Source: Diphasiastrum complanatum (lineage: Eukaryota; Streptophyta; Lycopodiopsida; Lycopodiales; Lycopodiaceae). Taken from it: 64,000 nucleotides of DNA. Shown one piece after another: positions 41,256 to 53,239 of this stretch. The translations under genes and the position numbers were made by a program. Each line of letters begins with the position of its first letter. The first letter of the stretch is position 1. Under the pieces are notes generated by a model. That model did not search any database. It saw nothing but the letters and a program-made list of their open reading frames with translations, and was not told where the DNA came from. The stretch spans positions 40,962,028 to 41,026,027 of the forward strand of contig CM055097.1 in NCBI GenBank assembly GCA_029204225.1. Direction: 5' to 3'.

Positions 41256-41933
41256 CTTTTGCATAAATTTTGGTGTACTTTGTTGAGCATGTAAATAACT
41301 CTCCTTATGTAATTTGATTGGAGCATTTGCTGGAAGGTTTTAACCATTATGCAAATGTGTTTTCAGGTTATTAACAGGCTGAGGAACATTCTCATGAGAA
41401 GTGATCTTAGATCTACATCTAAACACCAAGATTTGACAAGCTAGTGAAGCTAGTCTTGTGATTCACTAAGTGTGCTCTTTCATTCACCTCTAAATCTTGT
41501 ATTTATCATTTATTGGAGTTTATAAACTATTAGAAGTGTGGTTTACATGTGGTTTTACAGGTTGAATCGATATCTTAGTGTGTTGATCAAGTTTGTTCAA
41601 TTCTAGGTATTCTTGGCAGCCTAGTCTTGTGTATTTTCTAAGAATGCAAGTAACTCTTCATACCATAACTTGATTTGGTCACTTGATAGAAAGTTTGAGA
41701 GCTTAAGCAAGAGTGTGTTCAAGCTGGTTTGAGTTTGTAATCCATTATTAGTGTGTGCAAAGTGTTGCATGTGTTTCAATCTTCCTTTCTATGCTTGGAA
41801 ACCAGCCAGGTTCAAGATAGGAGTGTTTTAGGTTCCTAGTTCTTTTGAGATCTCCTTATCCATCATTTGTTGAGAGGAAAGTGAGTGCTAGAGCATTAGG
41901 ACAGAGCCTAAAAGTTGAAGAATCATTATATTC

Positions 41934-43322
41934 ATGGTTTCCAATGGTGGGATCATGCTAGAAACTAATGATAGTTTGAGTTCATCAAACTACTCTACCT
42001 GGAAAGTGAGGATGGAATCCTTACTTGAGTTGAATGAACTCATGGACATAGTTGCAGAAACTGAAGAGAGACCACCCACAGTTCAAGAGCAACAAAGGTT
42101 TGATAAGAAGGCCAAAAGGGCTCTTCATATCAATAAAATAAATGTTACCAATGAACTTCTCAAGGAAGTTGGTAATAGTCAAAGTGCAAGTGAGGCATGG
42201 AATGCCTTGAAGAAGCTCTTTGAATCAAAATCCACATCTAGGGTATTGACCCTAAGGAGGCAAATATTTTCTAGTAGACAAAGAGAGGGTGAAAGTGCTC
42301 ATACATTTGTCTTGAGGGTTAAGTCCTTAAGTGATAATCTAGCATGCATTGATGAAAGCATAAAAGATGGTGAAATAGTCCAGGTTATGTTGAATGGTTT
42401 GCTAGATGAACATGCTAACCTTGTGCAAAGTTTTGCCATTCAAAGAGTCTTGCCAAGTGTGGTTTACTTGCAAGAAATCTTATTGTCTGAAGAACATAGG
42501 TTGCAATCAAAGCTTGATGGTGCATCCTTGCAAGGTGGAGGTGAAGAGGCTTTCTTCACAAAAGGCAAAGGTAAAGGCAAAGGGAAATGGTCCGAAGGTG
42601 GTAACTCAGATCATGATGATCACTCTTTCTCCTCCTCTTCTACTTCTTTTAGAAAGAAAGACAAGTCAAAGTTCAAGTGCTTTTATTGTGGGATAAAAGG
42701 TCATTTTGCAAATGAATGTCATAAGAAGCAAAGTAATGAAGGTAGCAAGCAAAACAACTTTTGTACTTCTAATGAGGATCTAGATTCTTGTGATTCTCTC
42801 ATGATGTGTTCTTCAAGTCTAATGTCAAGTGGAAGTGACAAGGATTCATGGTGGATAGATAGTGGATCTAGTTCACACATGACTAGTCACAAGGAGTTCT
42901 TTACTTTTTTGATCTCTTATGTTGGAACCAAGAAAGTCGTTCACATGTCAAATGGTGGTGAGTATATGATCAAAGGTATTGGCTCAATTCCTATTTGCCT
43001 TTCTACTAATAGGAATGTAAGGCTTGATGGTGTTCTTTACATTCCCTCACTTTCAAGGAATTTGCTAAGTGTTGGTCAAATGTTAAAAAAAAGGATACAA
43101 GGCAAAGTTTGTTGGGGATGTTTGCTTCATTACTAAGGGAGATGTCTTGATTGCTAGGGGCAATAGACAAGGTAGACTTTACAAGCTTGATGCATTTGTT
43201 ATGTCTAACAAGAGGAATGAAATGGATGTTGGTGGTTCTCTCAACTTTCAAAAGTCAATTCCTAGCATCAATAAGATTGGTAGATCTTATGCAAAGTCTA
43301 AAGAACTTCCTTATGCTAGATG
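41934..43322 (+). pseudogene. Copia gag-protease of LTR-B element
   Basis: The best-preserved gag here: 400 open codons from ATG 41934. Gag core (NYSTWKVRMESLLELNELMD, VLTLRRQIFSS, SLSDNLACIDESIKDGE), zinc knuckle CFYCGIKGHFANEC (42679-42720), acidic Ser-rich linker, and protease with WWIDSGSSSHMT (about 42850). A run of seven or eight A at about 43085 causes a frameshift, after which the protease end and GAG-pre-integrase start continue to about 43322. There the sequence switches to a copia on the other strand. Integrase, RT and RNase H are absent. Confidence 0.85.
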
Positions 43323-45123
43323 GTAATGGTCCAAAATAGAACTTGGCCACCTAGGGCACAAGAAATTCGCACACAACAAATCTTGATCCCAAAATGGCTT
43401 TCCAAGGTTAGCACTTAATCTCATGGCTTTGGCACTTTCACATAAAGTCCTATTCTTCCTCTCGGCCACTCCATTTTGTTGTGGAGTCCTCGGTGTTGTA
43501 TACTCCTTCTTGATCCCATGCTCATCACAAAAGGCCTTGAACTCGGTAGATTTGAACTCTCCACCATTGTCACTCCTTAAGCACTTGATCCTTGTGGAAA
43601 ATTGGTTCTCCCTTGCATTCTTGAACTTAACAAAGACATCATACACTTCATCCTTGTTCTTTAGTAGATAGATCCAACAAAATCTACCAAAATCATCAAT
43701 CAAAGTTACATATATTAGCTCCACTATTGGTAATTGTAGTAATTCCATGAATATCCGAATGTACAATTTGAAAAGGCTTTGTAGATCTAGCATAAGGTGC
43801 CCCATTCTTTTATGCCAAACCTCTTGAATAGGTATTTGCTCACTTGCCACAAATCCAACTTGGTTAGCAATAACACATGCATCTAGTTTGAACAGCTTTC
43901 CTTGTCGTTTACCTTTTGCAATCAAGATATCCTTCCTTTTGATAATGAAAGCATCTCCATCAAACTCAACTTTGTAACCTTTACTTAGCAATTGACTCAC
44001 ACTAAGTAAATTCTTGGTAATGGAAGGTATGAATTAAACATCCTTCAAATGAACATTTCCATTTGTAGAGAGAGAAATAGGAATTGTGCCAATCCCTTTG
44101 ATTGCACACTCACCATCATTGGCCGTGTAGATCACCTTATTGTCATCTTCATATGCCAACAAAGAATTGAAGTACTCTTTGTGAAAAGTCATGTGTGAAC
44201 TTGCTCCACTATCAATCCACCATGGATCTAGATCTCCATCATTAGCAAGCATACATGAAGACATCACAAAAGCATCATCATTTGAATCTTAAACATCCAA
44301 ATTATCTTCATCATGAGTAAGATTACCTTGTTTGTCTCCTTGATCTCTCTTCTACTTGTAGCACTCACTTGCAAAGTGTCCTTTGATGCCACAATAGAAG
44401 CACTTGAGCTTTGAACTATCTTTCCTTTTTCTATTTGAAGAAGCCTCACCTTGATCTTGCCCTTTAGACTACTTACTTTTGCTTTTGCCCTTAGATTCGC
44501 CCTTGATGACCATAGCCTCCTCTCCAACTTGAGATGTTGATGAAGATCCACCTCTTGCTTGAAGCCTATATTCTTCATTGATTAAGATCTGTTGAAGATC
44601 AATCAAACTTGGCAAAGTCTTTTGAATCACAAGACTTTTTACAATGTTAGCATGAGCATCCAACAAACCATTAAGAATAACTTGAACAAGCTCTCTCCTT
44701 TCTTAATGCTCTCATCAATGCAAGCTAACTCATCATTCAAATCCTTCACTCTGAAAACAAAAATCTTAGGACTTTCTTTATTCTTTTGAAAACATTGAAA
44801 GATTTGCCTTCTTAGAGTCAACACTCTAGAAGTATACTTGGATTCATAAAGCTTCTTTAATGAATCCAAGAGTCCTTTGATGAAGTACTCTTACCAACTT
44901 CCTTGAGAAGTTCATTGGTAACATTCATCTTGATCACGTGTAGAGCTCTTTTGGCCCTCTTGTCATACCTCATTTGTTCTTGTTGCGTTGCTGGCCTCTC
45001 CTCCAAACCTACAACAACATGATTCATCTCAAGGAGTGATTCCATCCTCACTTTTCACAATGAATAGTTGCTTGAGGTAAGCCTATCATTGTCTTCTAGC
45101 ATGTATCCACTTGATGTAGCCAT
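43323..45123 (-). pseudogene. Copia gag-protease-integrase (minus strand, LTR-A element)
   Basis: On the minus strand from about 45123: gag core (MNVTNELLKEVGKS, VLTLRRQIFQC), zinc knuckle (CFYC/CATSRR region near 44365-44405), protease with WWIDSGASSHMT (about 44200-44230) and MSQLLSKGYKVEFDGDAF. Then GAG-pre-integrase and integrase with LIDDFGRFCWIYLLK, RSDNGGEFKS and GVAERKNRTLCES. At least three frame changes and scattered stops. The integrase ends at about 43323, head-on with the plus-strand LTR-B element. The 5' LTR is 45713-46441. Confidence 0.85.
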
Positions 45124-45704
45124 GTTTCAATGGACTGATCCTTCTCTTTCAACCTATTCCAATGCGCAAAGCACTCTTTTGAAATACAACAAATGTTTCC
45201 AAATAGAAATCACAAAGATATGGAACCTCTCAATTCTCTTCTAGCACTTATACCTAGCAAATCAACACATAGAATTTAGAAATCTTGATCTATCCTCAAT
45301 CTAATGACTCTTGTCACTTACTAACATTGAAACACCCTCAAATGAAGTTCAATAACTTCACAATATAGAGATCCAATCAAAATTAGGATTTTAAAAAAAT
45401 CACAAAAAATTGATTATTTCAAATTCTACATGCAATGGCCTAAGACTTGATATGCAATCTTGTAGCCTCAAGTGAGACCTATCTAATGCGTCCAAAATTG
45501 GCTATTTCCAGTAAGTGTGGTGTGAAATCAAAATTCATCAAGTTCTATGACCTAAAATGAATTTTGATCTACAAAAGATCCAATCTACATATGCAAGAAA
45601 CTCAATTTTTTGATAGAAATCAATCTAGCATGCTCTAGAATTGATATCTTCTCCAAATTCTTGATAGATGTACTTGATCCTTTCACAACTTGCAGCAGAA
45701 GCTT
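45124..45704 (-). other. Leader of the minus-strand LTR-A element
   Basis: Untranslated sequence between primer-binding site and gag, similar to the leader at 32508-33092. No ORF. Confidence 0.6.
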
Positions 45705-45712
45705 TGATACCA
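45705..45712 (-). promoter_or_regulatory. Primer-binding site core (minus strand)
   Basis: TGGTATCA on the minus strand, next to the LTR-A end. Confidence 0.75.
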
Positions 45713-46441
<729 letters not shown>

Positions 46442-47345
46442 TTACCTGCCAGCAAAAATGTAGTTGATTGCAAATGGTTGTTTAAATCAAATAGACGGCA
46501 GATGGAAGTATCGATCGAAGAAAGGCTCGACTTATTGCCAAAGGATTCTCTCATGTACACAACATCGACTACACTGAGACCTTCAGTCCAATAGTTAAAC
46601 ATTCTTCTATTTGACTTCTATTGTCATTTGCTACTGCAGCAGATTTGGAAATACATCAAATGGATGGACATGCATCATATTTTAATGGAGTTATCGAAGA
46701 GGACATTTATATGGTGCAACCTAAAGGTTACAAAATCAAAGGTAAACACAATCATGTGTGTAAACTCCATAAAGCACTTTATGGCTTGAAGCAATTTGCT
46801 CGAGCATGGTTTCAAAGGATTAATACCTTCCTTATTGATCATGGCTATAGACCAAGCTCTTCAGATTCGAATGTCTACCTCAAGTTAGTGCAACATTCAT
46901 TTATTATTATCACTTTGTATGTGGATGACACAATGCTTTTCAACAACAATATCGATCTGATAAAAGAAGCTAAGACAATGCTATCTTCCGAATTCGACAT
47001 TTGAACGAAGCTCATTACTGTCTAGGTATTCAAATCCAAAGAGACATAAAGCAGAAGTTGATTTATATTACTCAGAAAAGATACGTTCACAATGTCTTAA
47101 TCAGATATAATATGATGAATTGCAAATTAGCTCTCTCACCAATGGATCCAGGACTCAAAATGTCAAAGGACTAGTGTCCCCAAACAATCAAAGAGAAGGA
47201 GCAGATGTGTGAGTATTCTTATCATTCAATAATAGGATCCCTTATGTACGCGATGATTTGTACCAAACCATATATAGCTTTTGCAGTCAGTTCCTTGAGT
47301 CAATTGTTAGATTTCTTATGCTCAGTCTTAAACAAATCGTTCAAG
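46442..47345 (+). pseudogene. Copia reverse transcriptase, start of RNase H (plus strand)
   Basis: RT with RRKARLIAKGFSHVHNIDY, TETFSPIVKHSSI, ATAADLEIHQMDGHASYFNG, LYGLKQFARAWF and LYVDDTMLF (46918-46944). It continues after a frameshift with AHYCLGIQIQ and SPMDPGLKMSK, then IIGSLMYAMICTKP. It ends near 47345. Same family as the minus-strand copy at 57770-59775. Confidence 0.85.
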
Positions 47346-47417
47346 TAATGAGCATCCTGAAAAACCAGAGGCCGATTTCATATTTTCGGACCTTCACATT
47401 TTTCCCTTTTCTTTTTT

Positions 47418-47690
47418 ACCTTAGAAATCATTTTTAGGCACCTTCATCTTTTTCGTCTTTTTTACTCCTTAGCGAAAAATGCGACACACTGGCCAAGTGG
47501 CCAGAATACCTTAGAAATCATTTTTAAGGCACCTTCATCTTTTTTGCCTTTTTTTTTCTCCTTAGTAACAAATGCGACACACTGGCCAAGTGGCCAAAAT
47601 ACCTTAGAAATCATTTTTAAGGCACCTTCGTCTTTTTCACCTTTTTCGCTACCTTCCGTCCAAAGGCACCTTCAGATTTTTTTGGGCTTT
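47418..47690. repeat. 90-93 bp tandem repeat, about 2.8 copies
   Basis: ACCTTAGAAATCATTTTTA recurs at 47418, 47508 and 47601. Each unit has AAGGCACCTTC, a T/C-rich tract and GACACACTGGCCAAGTGGCCA. It lies upstream of the next copia primer-binding site, within or beside its LTR. Confidence 0.8.
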
Positions 47691-48192
47691 TTTTCACGTT
47701 TTGCTACATTGGCTGACCGATGTTGCCAACTTATGAGTAACCCTAAAATAGCTAGGCAAACAAATATCCCAAAGGCGGTTGGCGATTATCAACTTTGTAC
47801 ATATGCAAAGACTGGCATAAATAGCATTAAAGGATTGTAAGATATTTTTTCTTTGACACTTGTAAATCTATATATTAGCTGATTCAAGCTATGTAAGTGT
47901 TAATTTTTGAGTTTATTGGAGTTAATGACAAACTCTCTTTCAATCAAAGTTTTTTGTAGCTAGTGTTATCACGCTCAACAAGCTAAAGTTATTACTTCAA
48001 GCTATTGTACTCATTGTTGATTTTTATCTGAGTGCAATTTTTGTCTCACTACTACATCTGGTTCATTTGCGCATTATGTATGAATTCTTCTACTTGAATA
48101 ATTTTGTTGCTAACTATTGCGTTTCCGTTCCTACAAACCGCTCAATATTCGAGCTTCCACTGCCGCTCACACCCACACGCCGTTTTACGACA
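47691..48192 (+). mobile_element. Probable 5' LTR end of copia element
   Basis: Sequence up to CGTTTTACGACA directly before a primer-binding site. The left limit is unknown and may include the tandem repeats at 47418-47690. Confidence 0.45.
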
Positions 48193-48204
48193 TGGTATCA
48201 GAGC
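48193..48204 (+). promoter_or_regulatory. Primer-binding site
   Basis: TGGTATCAGAGC, exact copia initiator Met tRNA type. Confidence 0.85.
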
Positions 48205-48336
48205 AGGCATTCCAGTAATCTGCATTTCTACTGTGGATTATCAGTCTTATTTCTATCAAGACATCTTTCTAGCAAATGTGCAGCCAACAGTATTCCGACA
48301 GTCGTTGTTTCTACCAACGATCTCGTTCAACCAGAA

Positions 48337-49735
48337 TGGATCCATCATCTAGCTTGTCTCTCATTAACAAACTTGATGAAGATAACTACCATCTCTGAAA
48401 ATTCAAGATGAAGGTTATACTTCTAGCCAAAGAACTGTGGGACATTGTTGATGACACAAAGCTCAAATCAGAAGGTGATGTAACCTCATCACCAAGTGGA
48501 GACTGAGAGATGGCAAAACATTTTCCATGATCACCCCTCAGATCAGCCACATACGTGCTGCTCAGACAGCTAAGGATGCATGGGACATTCTAGCAACTCT
48601 CTACGACATTAGAGATGTTATATCCAAGCTTCATCTGAGGAAGAAATTCTTCATCCTCAGAATGTCTGACGTAGATAGTATTTCGAGCCACCTCAACACT
48701 TTCAAAAATCTTATGGAGTAGATGACTGCAACAAGCTCAGTCATAGAAGATTTCGATGCACTCATGACTCTATTTTCGAGTCTACCTGAAGCCTACAAAA
48801 ATTGGGTAATGGCAATTTCTATCCAGGAGCACCTCACTCTATCAAGAGTAATCTTGCTGCTCCTACAAGAGGAGATCAGAAGATCAGCATCCTCCTCAAG
48901 TTCAAGATCGGATCCTCAAGCTCTGTAATTAAAAAACCAGAAGTTTAGATCCAAAAGATCTACAAAGTCAGGCTCTATTGACGAGAAGAGCAACATGCAA
49001 TCTAGACCAAATTCTAGTTCAGGATCGAATTCAAGCTCTTCATTATTCCAACCAGTGCAGAAGCTTTTATGCAGATACTGTAAGAGGATTGGCCACGAAA
49101 TCAAGGACTACCGGACTTTGAAGTACAACAACAAAAAGAAGAAACAGTTCCAACAGCAAGCTCATAGTGCTACAATCAGTCACTCAAATTAGCAACAAGA
49201 AAAAGATGATGATGAAGTAGCTTTCATGACCAAAGCCGGAGAACAACAAGAGATCGATTCCTGGTATCTAGACTCTGGAGCAACTCAACACATGACTCAC
49301 CATCATGACTTTGGAGCAACTCAACACATGACTCACCATCATGACTAGTTCAAAGACTACAAGTCGTTCACCCACTCTCGAGTTGTGCAACTTGGAGACA
49401 ACTCATCGCATTCAATTGAAGGTGAAGGAACAATCAGGGTTGAACTCAAAAGAAGTGAAGTCAAGTTGCTTTCCAACATTCTCCACGTTCCAAATCTGAC
49501 CAAAAATCTACTCTCAGTTAGCAGAATTATCGATTCTGGTCGGAGGGATCAAATTCGATATAGAAGACTGCACAATTTTTGGCAAATGCTGGAAGGTTCT
49601 AGCCTATGAAAGAAGAAGTGGCTATCTATACAAACTCAGCCATTGCTATTCTTCTAATAGTCAAGCTCTTCACACAACCACTTCTGAATCAACTGATATG
49701 TTGTGGCATTTCAGACTTGGCCATCTTAACTCCTC
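48337..49735 (+). pseudogene. Copia gag-protease-GAG-pre-integrase
   Basis: ATG 48337 (MDPSSSLSLINKLDEDNYHL). A TGA stands where gag has Trp before KFKMKVILLAKELWDIV. Then TAKDAWDILATLYDI, KLHLRKKFFILRM, SLPEAYKNWVMAI, and a knuckle CRYCKRIGHEIKDY (one Cys replaced by Tyr). Protease has DSGATQHMTHHHD, duplicated by a 36-bp tandem repeat (49277-49348). It continues NLTKNLLSVSRI and, frameshifted, MLWHFRLGHLNS. It ends at 49735 against another LTR fragment. At least five stops, several at expected Trp or Gln. Confidence 0.8.
49277..49348 (+). repeat. 36-bp tandem duplication over the protease active site
   Basis: GGAGCAACTCAACACATGAC starts the unit at 49277 and again at 49313; the duplication is exact in frame for 12 codons. 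Only the first copy keeps DSGA; the second reads FGA. Confidence 0.9.
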
Positions 49736-49896
49736 GTAGGTTTTTTTTTTTCTCTCTATCAGGGTTCAGGGTTCATTTGTACATTTTACATTCAATATGC
49801 CATAGTGTGATAAAGTGATTGTGCGTGTTCTTCTTTCACCTTCTTGTAGTGATTTCTTATGGTGAATGCTTGATGTTGCATATTTGATTATTGACA
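49736..49896 (+). mobile_element. LTR fragment (U5 side) of next copia element
   Basis: About 160 bp ending TATTGACA before a primer-binding site. The start is not seen. Confidence 0.4.
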
Positions 49897-49908
49897 TGGT
49901 ATCAGAGC
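49897..49908 (+). promoter_or_regulatory. Primer-binding site
   Basis: TGGTATCAGAGC, exact copia type. Confidence 0.85.
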
Positions 49909-50082
49909 TGCGATAGTCCTGTGTGCATGATCAGTGGATACAGCTTGTCACAGGCTCTACAATGAAGTGAGAAAGTCCTTCACGGGAGGTGAAAGCTTGG
50001 AGAGACAAAAACGGCTGGAAGAAATCCTTCTTTGTTGTATTTTGTAGGTTTGGAGCCTAGAATCATCAATAGTGAATGAAGA

Positions 50083-50285
50083 CACAGTCCCGAAGGCATC
50101 AGAAAGGCCAAGACAGCATCAGATAGATTGAAAATTTGTTGAGTAGGGAGATTTTTACAATACTTCCTAGTTGTTGTGAAAAGCACAGTCCCGGAGGCAT
50201 CAGAAAGGCCAGGGTAGGAAAATCTGCTGAGTCGGGTAGATTTTTTACAATACTTTCTAATTGCTGTGAAAAGTGCCATTTGTGT
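50083..50285. repeat. 101-bp tandem repeat, two copies
   Basis: CACAGTCCC(G)GAAGGCATCAG recurs at 50083 and 50184. Each copy continues to TTTTTACAATACTT and TGTGAAAAG. It lies in the copia leader. Confidence 0.8.
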
Positions 50286-50505
50286 GAGAAGTTTGCCAAG
50301 AAATCTCTCATTTGTTTGTTTGGAGTACCGCAAATCACACTAGATAGTGTCTAGTACTGCCATTCAGAGTTAGCAGGCTTCATACTTTTCACATTACTGA
50401 TCTCTGCCTTTTGAACGATCACACATTTTGAAATCTTTGTAAAGGAAAATCTAGAATATTTTCTCTAAAAGTTCTGGTATTCTCTCTACTTTTCATCTTG
50501 TCCAT

Positions 50506-50760
50506 ACCAATATCGGATCGACACATCAGAGGTAAAGAAAACCAAGAGCAGTTGTACATCTGCGCGTCATACCATTTTATTGCATATTAGTACCAATATC
50601 AGATCGACACGCCAGAGGTAAAGAAAATTCAAAGTAGTCGTACATCCATGCGTCACACCGAGATCACATATCTGTATCAATATCGGATCCACGCACACGA
50701 ACTACAGAGAATCCGAGTAGTCTTACACTCATGCATCGTACCAACATCAGGTGTACAACC
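50506..50760. repeat. 85-bp tandem repeat, about three copies
   Basis: Units starting ACCAATATCGGATCGACAC at 50506, 50592 and about 50676, diverging in the last copy. Second array in the same copia leader. Confidence 0.8.
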
Positions 50761-50856
50761 AAATATATACAGTTCTATGGTGTGATAAAATTTGGAGACA
50801 GCTTGTGTGCTCAGACTGAGCCATTTTTTTTGTGACCCGGACTCATCTATCTAGTA

Positions 50857-51770
50857 ATGGCAACTCTAAGCGAGAGTGTCCTCAATGAGTCAAGCAAATT
50901 GGAAGGTGTTGGCAACTTTGGAAATTCAAACTGAAGAACATTTTGATGGAAAAGAAGCTATGAGAGATCGTGACAGGTGAAGAGACAAGGCCAGTGATTG
51001 AAGAAGATCAGTGGGCATTTGATAGGAGAAAATGGAAAGCCTAGAATGTCATCAACTTATCAATTAGAGATGCAATTATTCTCTATATTTCAGATTCAGA
51101 AGGACCAAAAGATACGTGGGGAAGGAAACTCACAATGGTGATGAAGTTGGACAAGCTGATGGCCAATTACTATATGTTAAAGGATTTGGAGTGATACAAG
51201 TGAAGTTAGCTTGTGAGAAGATAAACTGAATAAGCAATGTGCAATATGTAACTGGCTTAGCTAACAATCTACTATCTATTGGGACGATGGCTGATCAACA
51301 ACTCAAGGTTGAGTTTGACAGCAACAAATGTCTTGTTAAAGACATCAAGAATCACTACAAAGTGATTGCTACAGGAGCTAGAGTCAACGGGAATCGACTT
51401 TACAAATTGAATGCGAGATCTTTTACTCAAGCTATGGTAAGCACTGTTGATAGTCAAAATGACCTTTGGCATCAAAGGTTTGGTCATATTAGTGCTCAAA
51501 GCTTGCAAATCCTCAAAAGAGGTAATCTAGTTGGTGGATTGCCTGATCTCTCTTTTGGAGGAATAATTTGTGAGGGTTGCATTTTGGGAAAACTACGTAG
51601 AGAGAGATTTCCCAAAGATGGAGCAAGAAGAGCCAATGGCATTCTCGATCTTGTTCACAGTGATTTGTGTGGACCAATACAGATTTGTGAGGCGGACGTG
51701 CAAAAAAAACACGAAGACATGGTGGAGGCTATATGTATGCTTGAGAGGATTTTCTGACTTCTATTTTAGA
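50857..51770 (+). pseudogene. Copia gag (short), protease end, GAG-pre-integrase
   Basis: ATG 50857 (MATLSESVLNESSKLEG), then, frameshifted, WKFKLKNILMEKKL with TGA at the expected Trp, EIVTGEETRPV and AIILYISDSE. The middle of gag, its zinc knuckle and the protease active site are deleted. The frame resumes at 51239 with TGLANNLLSIGTMADQQLKV and LWHQRFGHISAQSLQIL, CEGCILGKLRR, LVHSDLCGPI. The integrase core ends at about 51770 with a further frame change. Confidence 0.75.
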
Positions 51771-51914
51771 CATACAAGTGCATCTATTGGTGCACTTGGT
51801 TCAAGAAGTTGGTATTGCTGGCCCAGTGCACTCCAGGTACAGATATAAAAACTCATGGCTTTAATCGAGCTTACCAATTTGACTAAGGTTCTCATGTTTT
51901 TTATTTTTTTGTAG

Positions 51915-52430
51915 GTGGATGTTTTTTTTGGAAAGGTATATGAAAGCCTTGAAAGACTTTGTGCATCAAAAACCAAGGCCAAGGGATGCATGTCAGAGGG
52001 TTGGTTAGCACAAGAATCTCTCTTTTATATTTCTGAAGTTTTGCTTCAGATTGATCCATCGTCTCCAAGATTATGGGATGATGTGGAAAGAGACAAGGTC
52101 ATAGGTGAAAAAGATCAAGGTATGGGAAGTCTAAAGAAATTGACACCTTCTTTATGCGATAAGATCTCTACTTTTATGCTCTATAATTATGGAGTAATGG
52201 ATAAATGGTTGGAACTATACGAGCTAGAGAAGAAACAAAGAGCAATGACTAGTAAAAGGTAGCGTAGTAATTGGCAACGTAGATGCCAATCTTCAACTTC
52301 TCGTGACATTGAACCATTACCTAATCAATGCACCACCGAGTGGATGCAAGACACACTGAAAAATGCAAAAGCCAAAGGACAAATCATATCAAACATGGAA
52401 TGGGAATTTGCTAGAGGATGTGATTGGAAG
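51915..52430 (+). pseudogene. CACTA (En/Spm)-like DUF4218 segment
   Basis: After an acceptor-like tttttgtag comes an open stretch with LERLCASKTKAKGCMSEGWL, AQESLFYISEVLL, KLTPSLCDKISTFMLYNY and MDKWLELYELEK. It continues in the same frame past one TAG (52260) to EWMQDTLKNAKAKGQ and WEFARGCDWK, ending at a donor-like AAG|GTAACT. The Gly-x(4)-Gly-W-L-x-Q-E pattern and the later tyrosine/Asn segment resemble DUF4218 of CACTA transposons. The match is distant, so the name is tentative. Confidence 0.4.
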
Positions 52431-52559
52431 GTAACTTTCTTGAATTGATTTTTATCATTTGACATGTTATATAGGTCTAGTAAAATCATTATAAGACTTT
52501 TAGCATGATTGCTTATTGTACGATTTGTGATAAATGTTGCATGATAGTATCAAACGTAT

Positions 52560-53239
52560 AGCACTATGTGGGCATATGGTCACCATCATCGTGTTGAACG
52601 AATCGATGTGAAACAACGCACATATGACTGTGGCGTTATGGCATCTTTTCACCAAGCAATGGGCTTTTACCTGGCACTATTCTCTTTTGACATCAACATG
52701 GATCTCGCGCTCCATGCCTACGCCACCTAGGATGCGTCGAAGTTGTGTTTCCCTATCTTGTACCAAGGTACCACGTACAAGGTACACATCAACGCTAACT
52801 CCATGGTCACCGTCGGCATAGTGTCCAGTGATCGCCAACCCATCTCCCATCGCCAGGCCAAAAAACTCATTAAACCATATGTAACGACCACCACCCTTGA
52901 GCTCCCAATCAACACTAACAATGGGTACTTGACAGAGGCTATCAACGATCCTGTAATCCAAGCAGCTACCTACTTGTTAGCAACTTCTTAGTTGTTTCGA
53001 CTTTCTACAAGGACCGCATACAGTCCACACTACTAAGCTAGATCATGGAATCCTTCATGAAGTTCTCGAGCCCCTCGGTGGTGCCATACGATTGGCATAC
53101 CTTCCTATTGCATGAACTCTCCATTGCCATCAAACCTAACACATGTGACCACATCACAGCAGGACCACTATTGTGTAACTTTGCCTGTGCGGTTCTCGAG
53201 GAGAAGGTGCGCGGGTCTAACCGACGACAAAATTTCTAG
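52560..53239 (+). pseudogene. Decayed coding sequence, start resembles DUF4216
   Basis: One frame runs from 52560 to 52991 with a single TAG: MWAYGHHHRVERIDVKQRTY, DCGVMASFHQAMGF, then CFPILYQGTTYKVHIN and PYVTTTTLELPINTNNGYL. The QRTYDCGV part is like the RTQNSGV signature of DUF4216, which follows DUF4218 in CACTA genes. After a frameshift near 53000 it continues with STFYKDRIQSTLLS and YDWHTFLLHELSIAIKPN to a stop at 53239. I do not recognise the second half. Confidence 0.35.

Noticed and set aside
49770-49800. Telomere-like tcagggttcagggttc
   Set aside because: Only two units and not the plant telomere word; part of an LTR fragment.
52677-52961. Minus-strand open frames opposite 52560-52991
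   Set aside because: The plus strand keeps a longer, more protein-like frame with only one stop; the minus frames are shadows.
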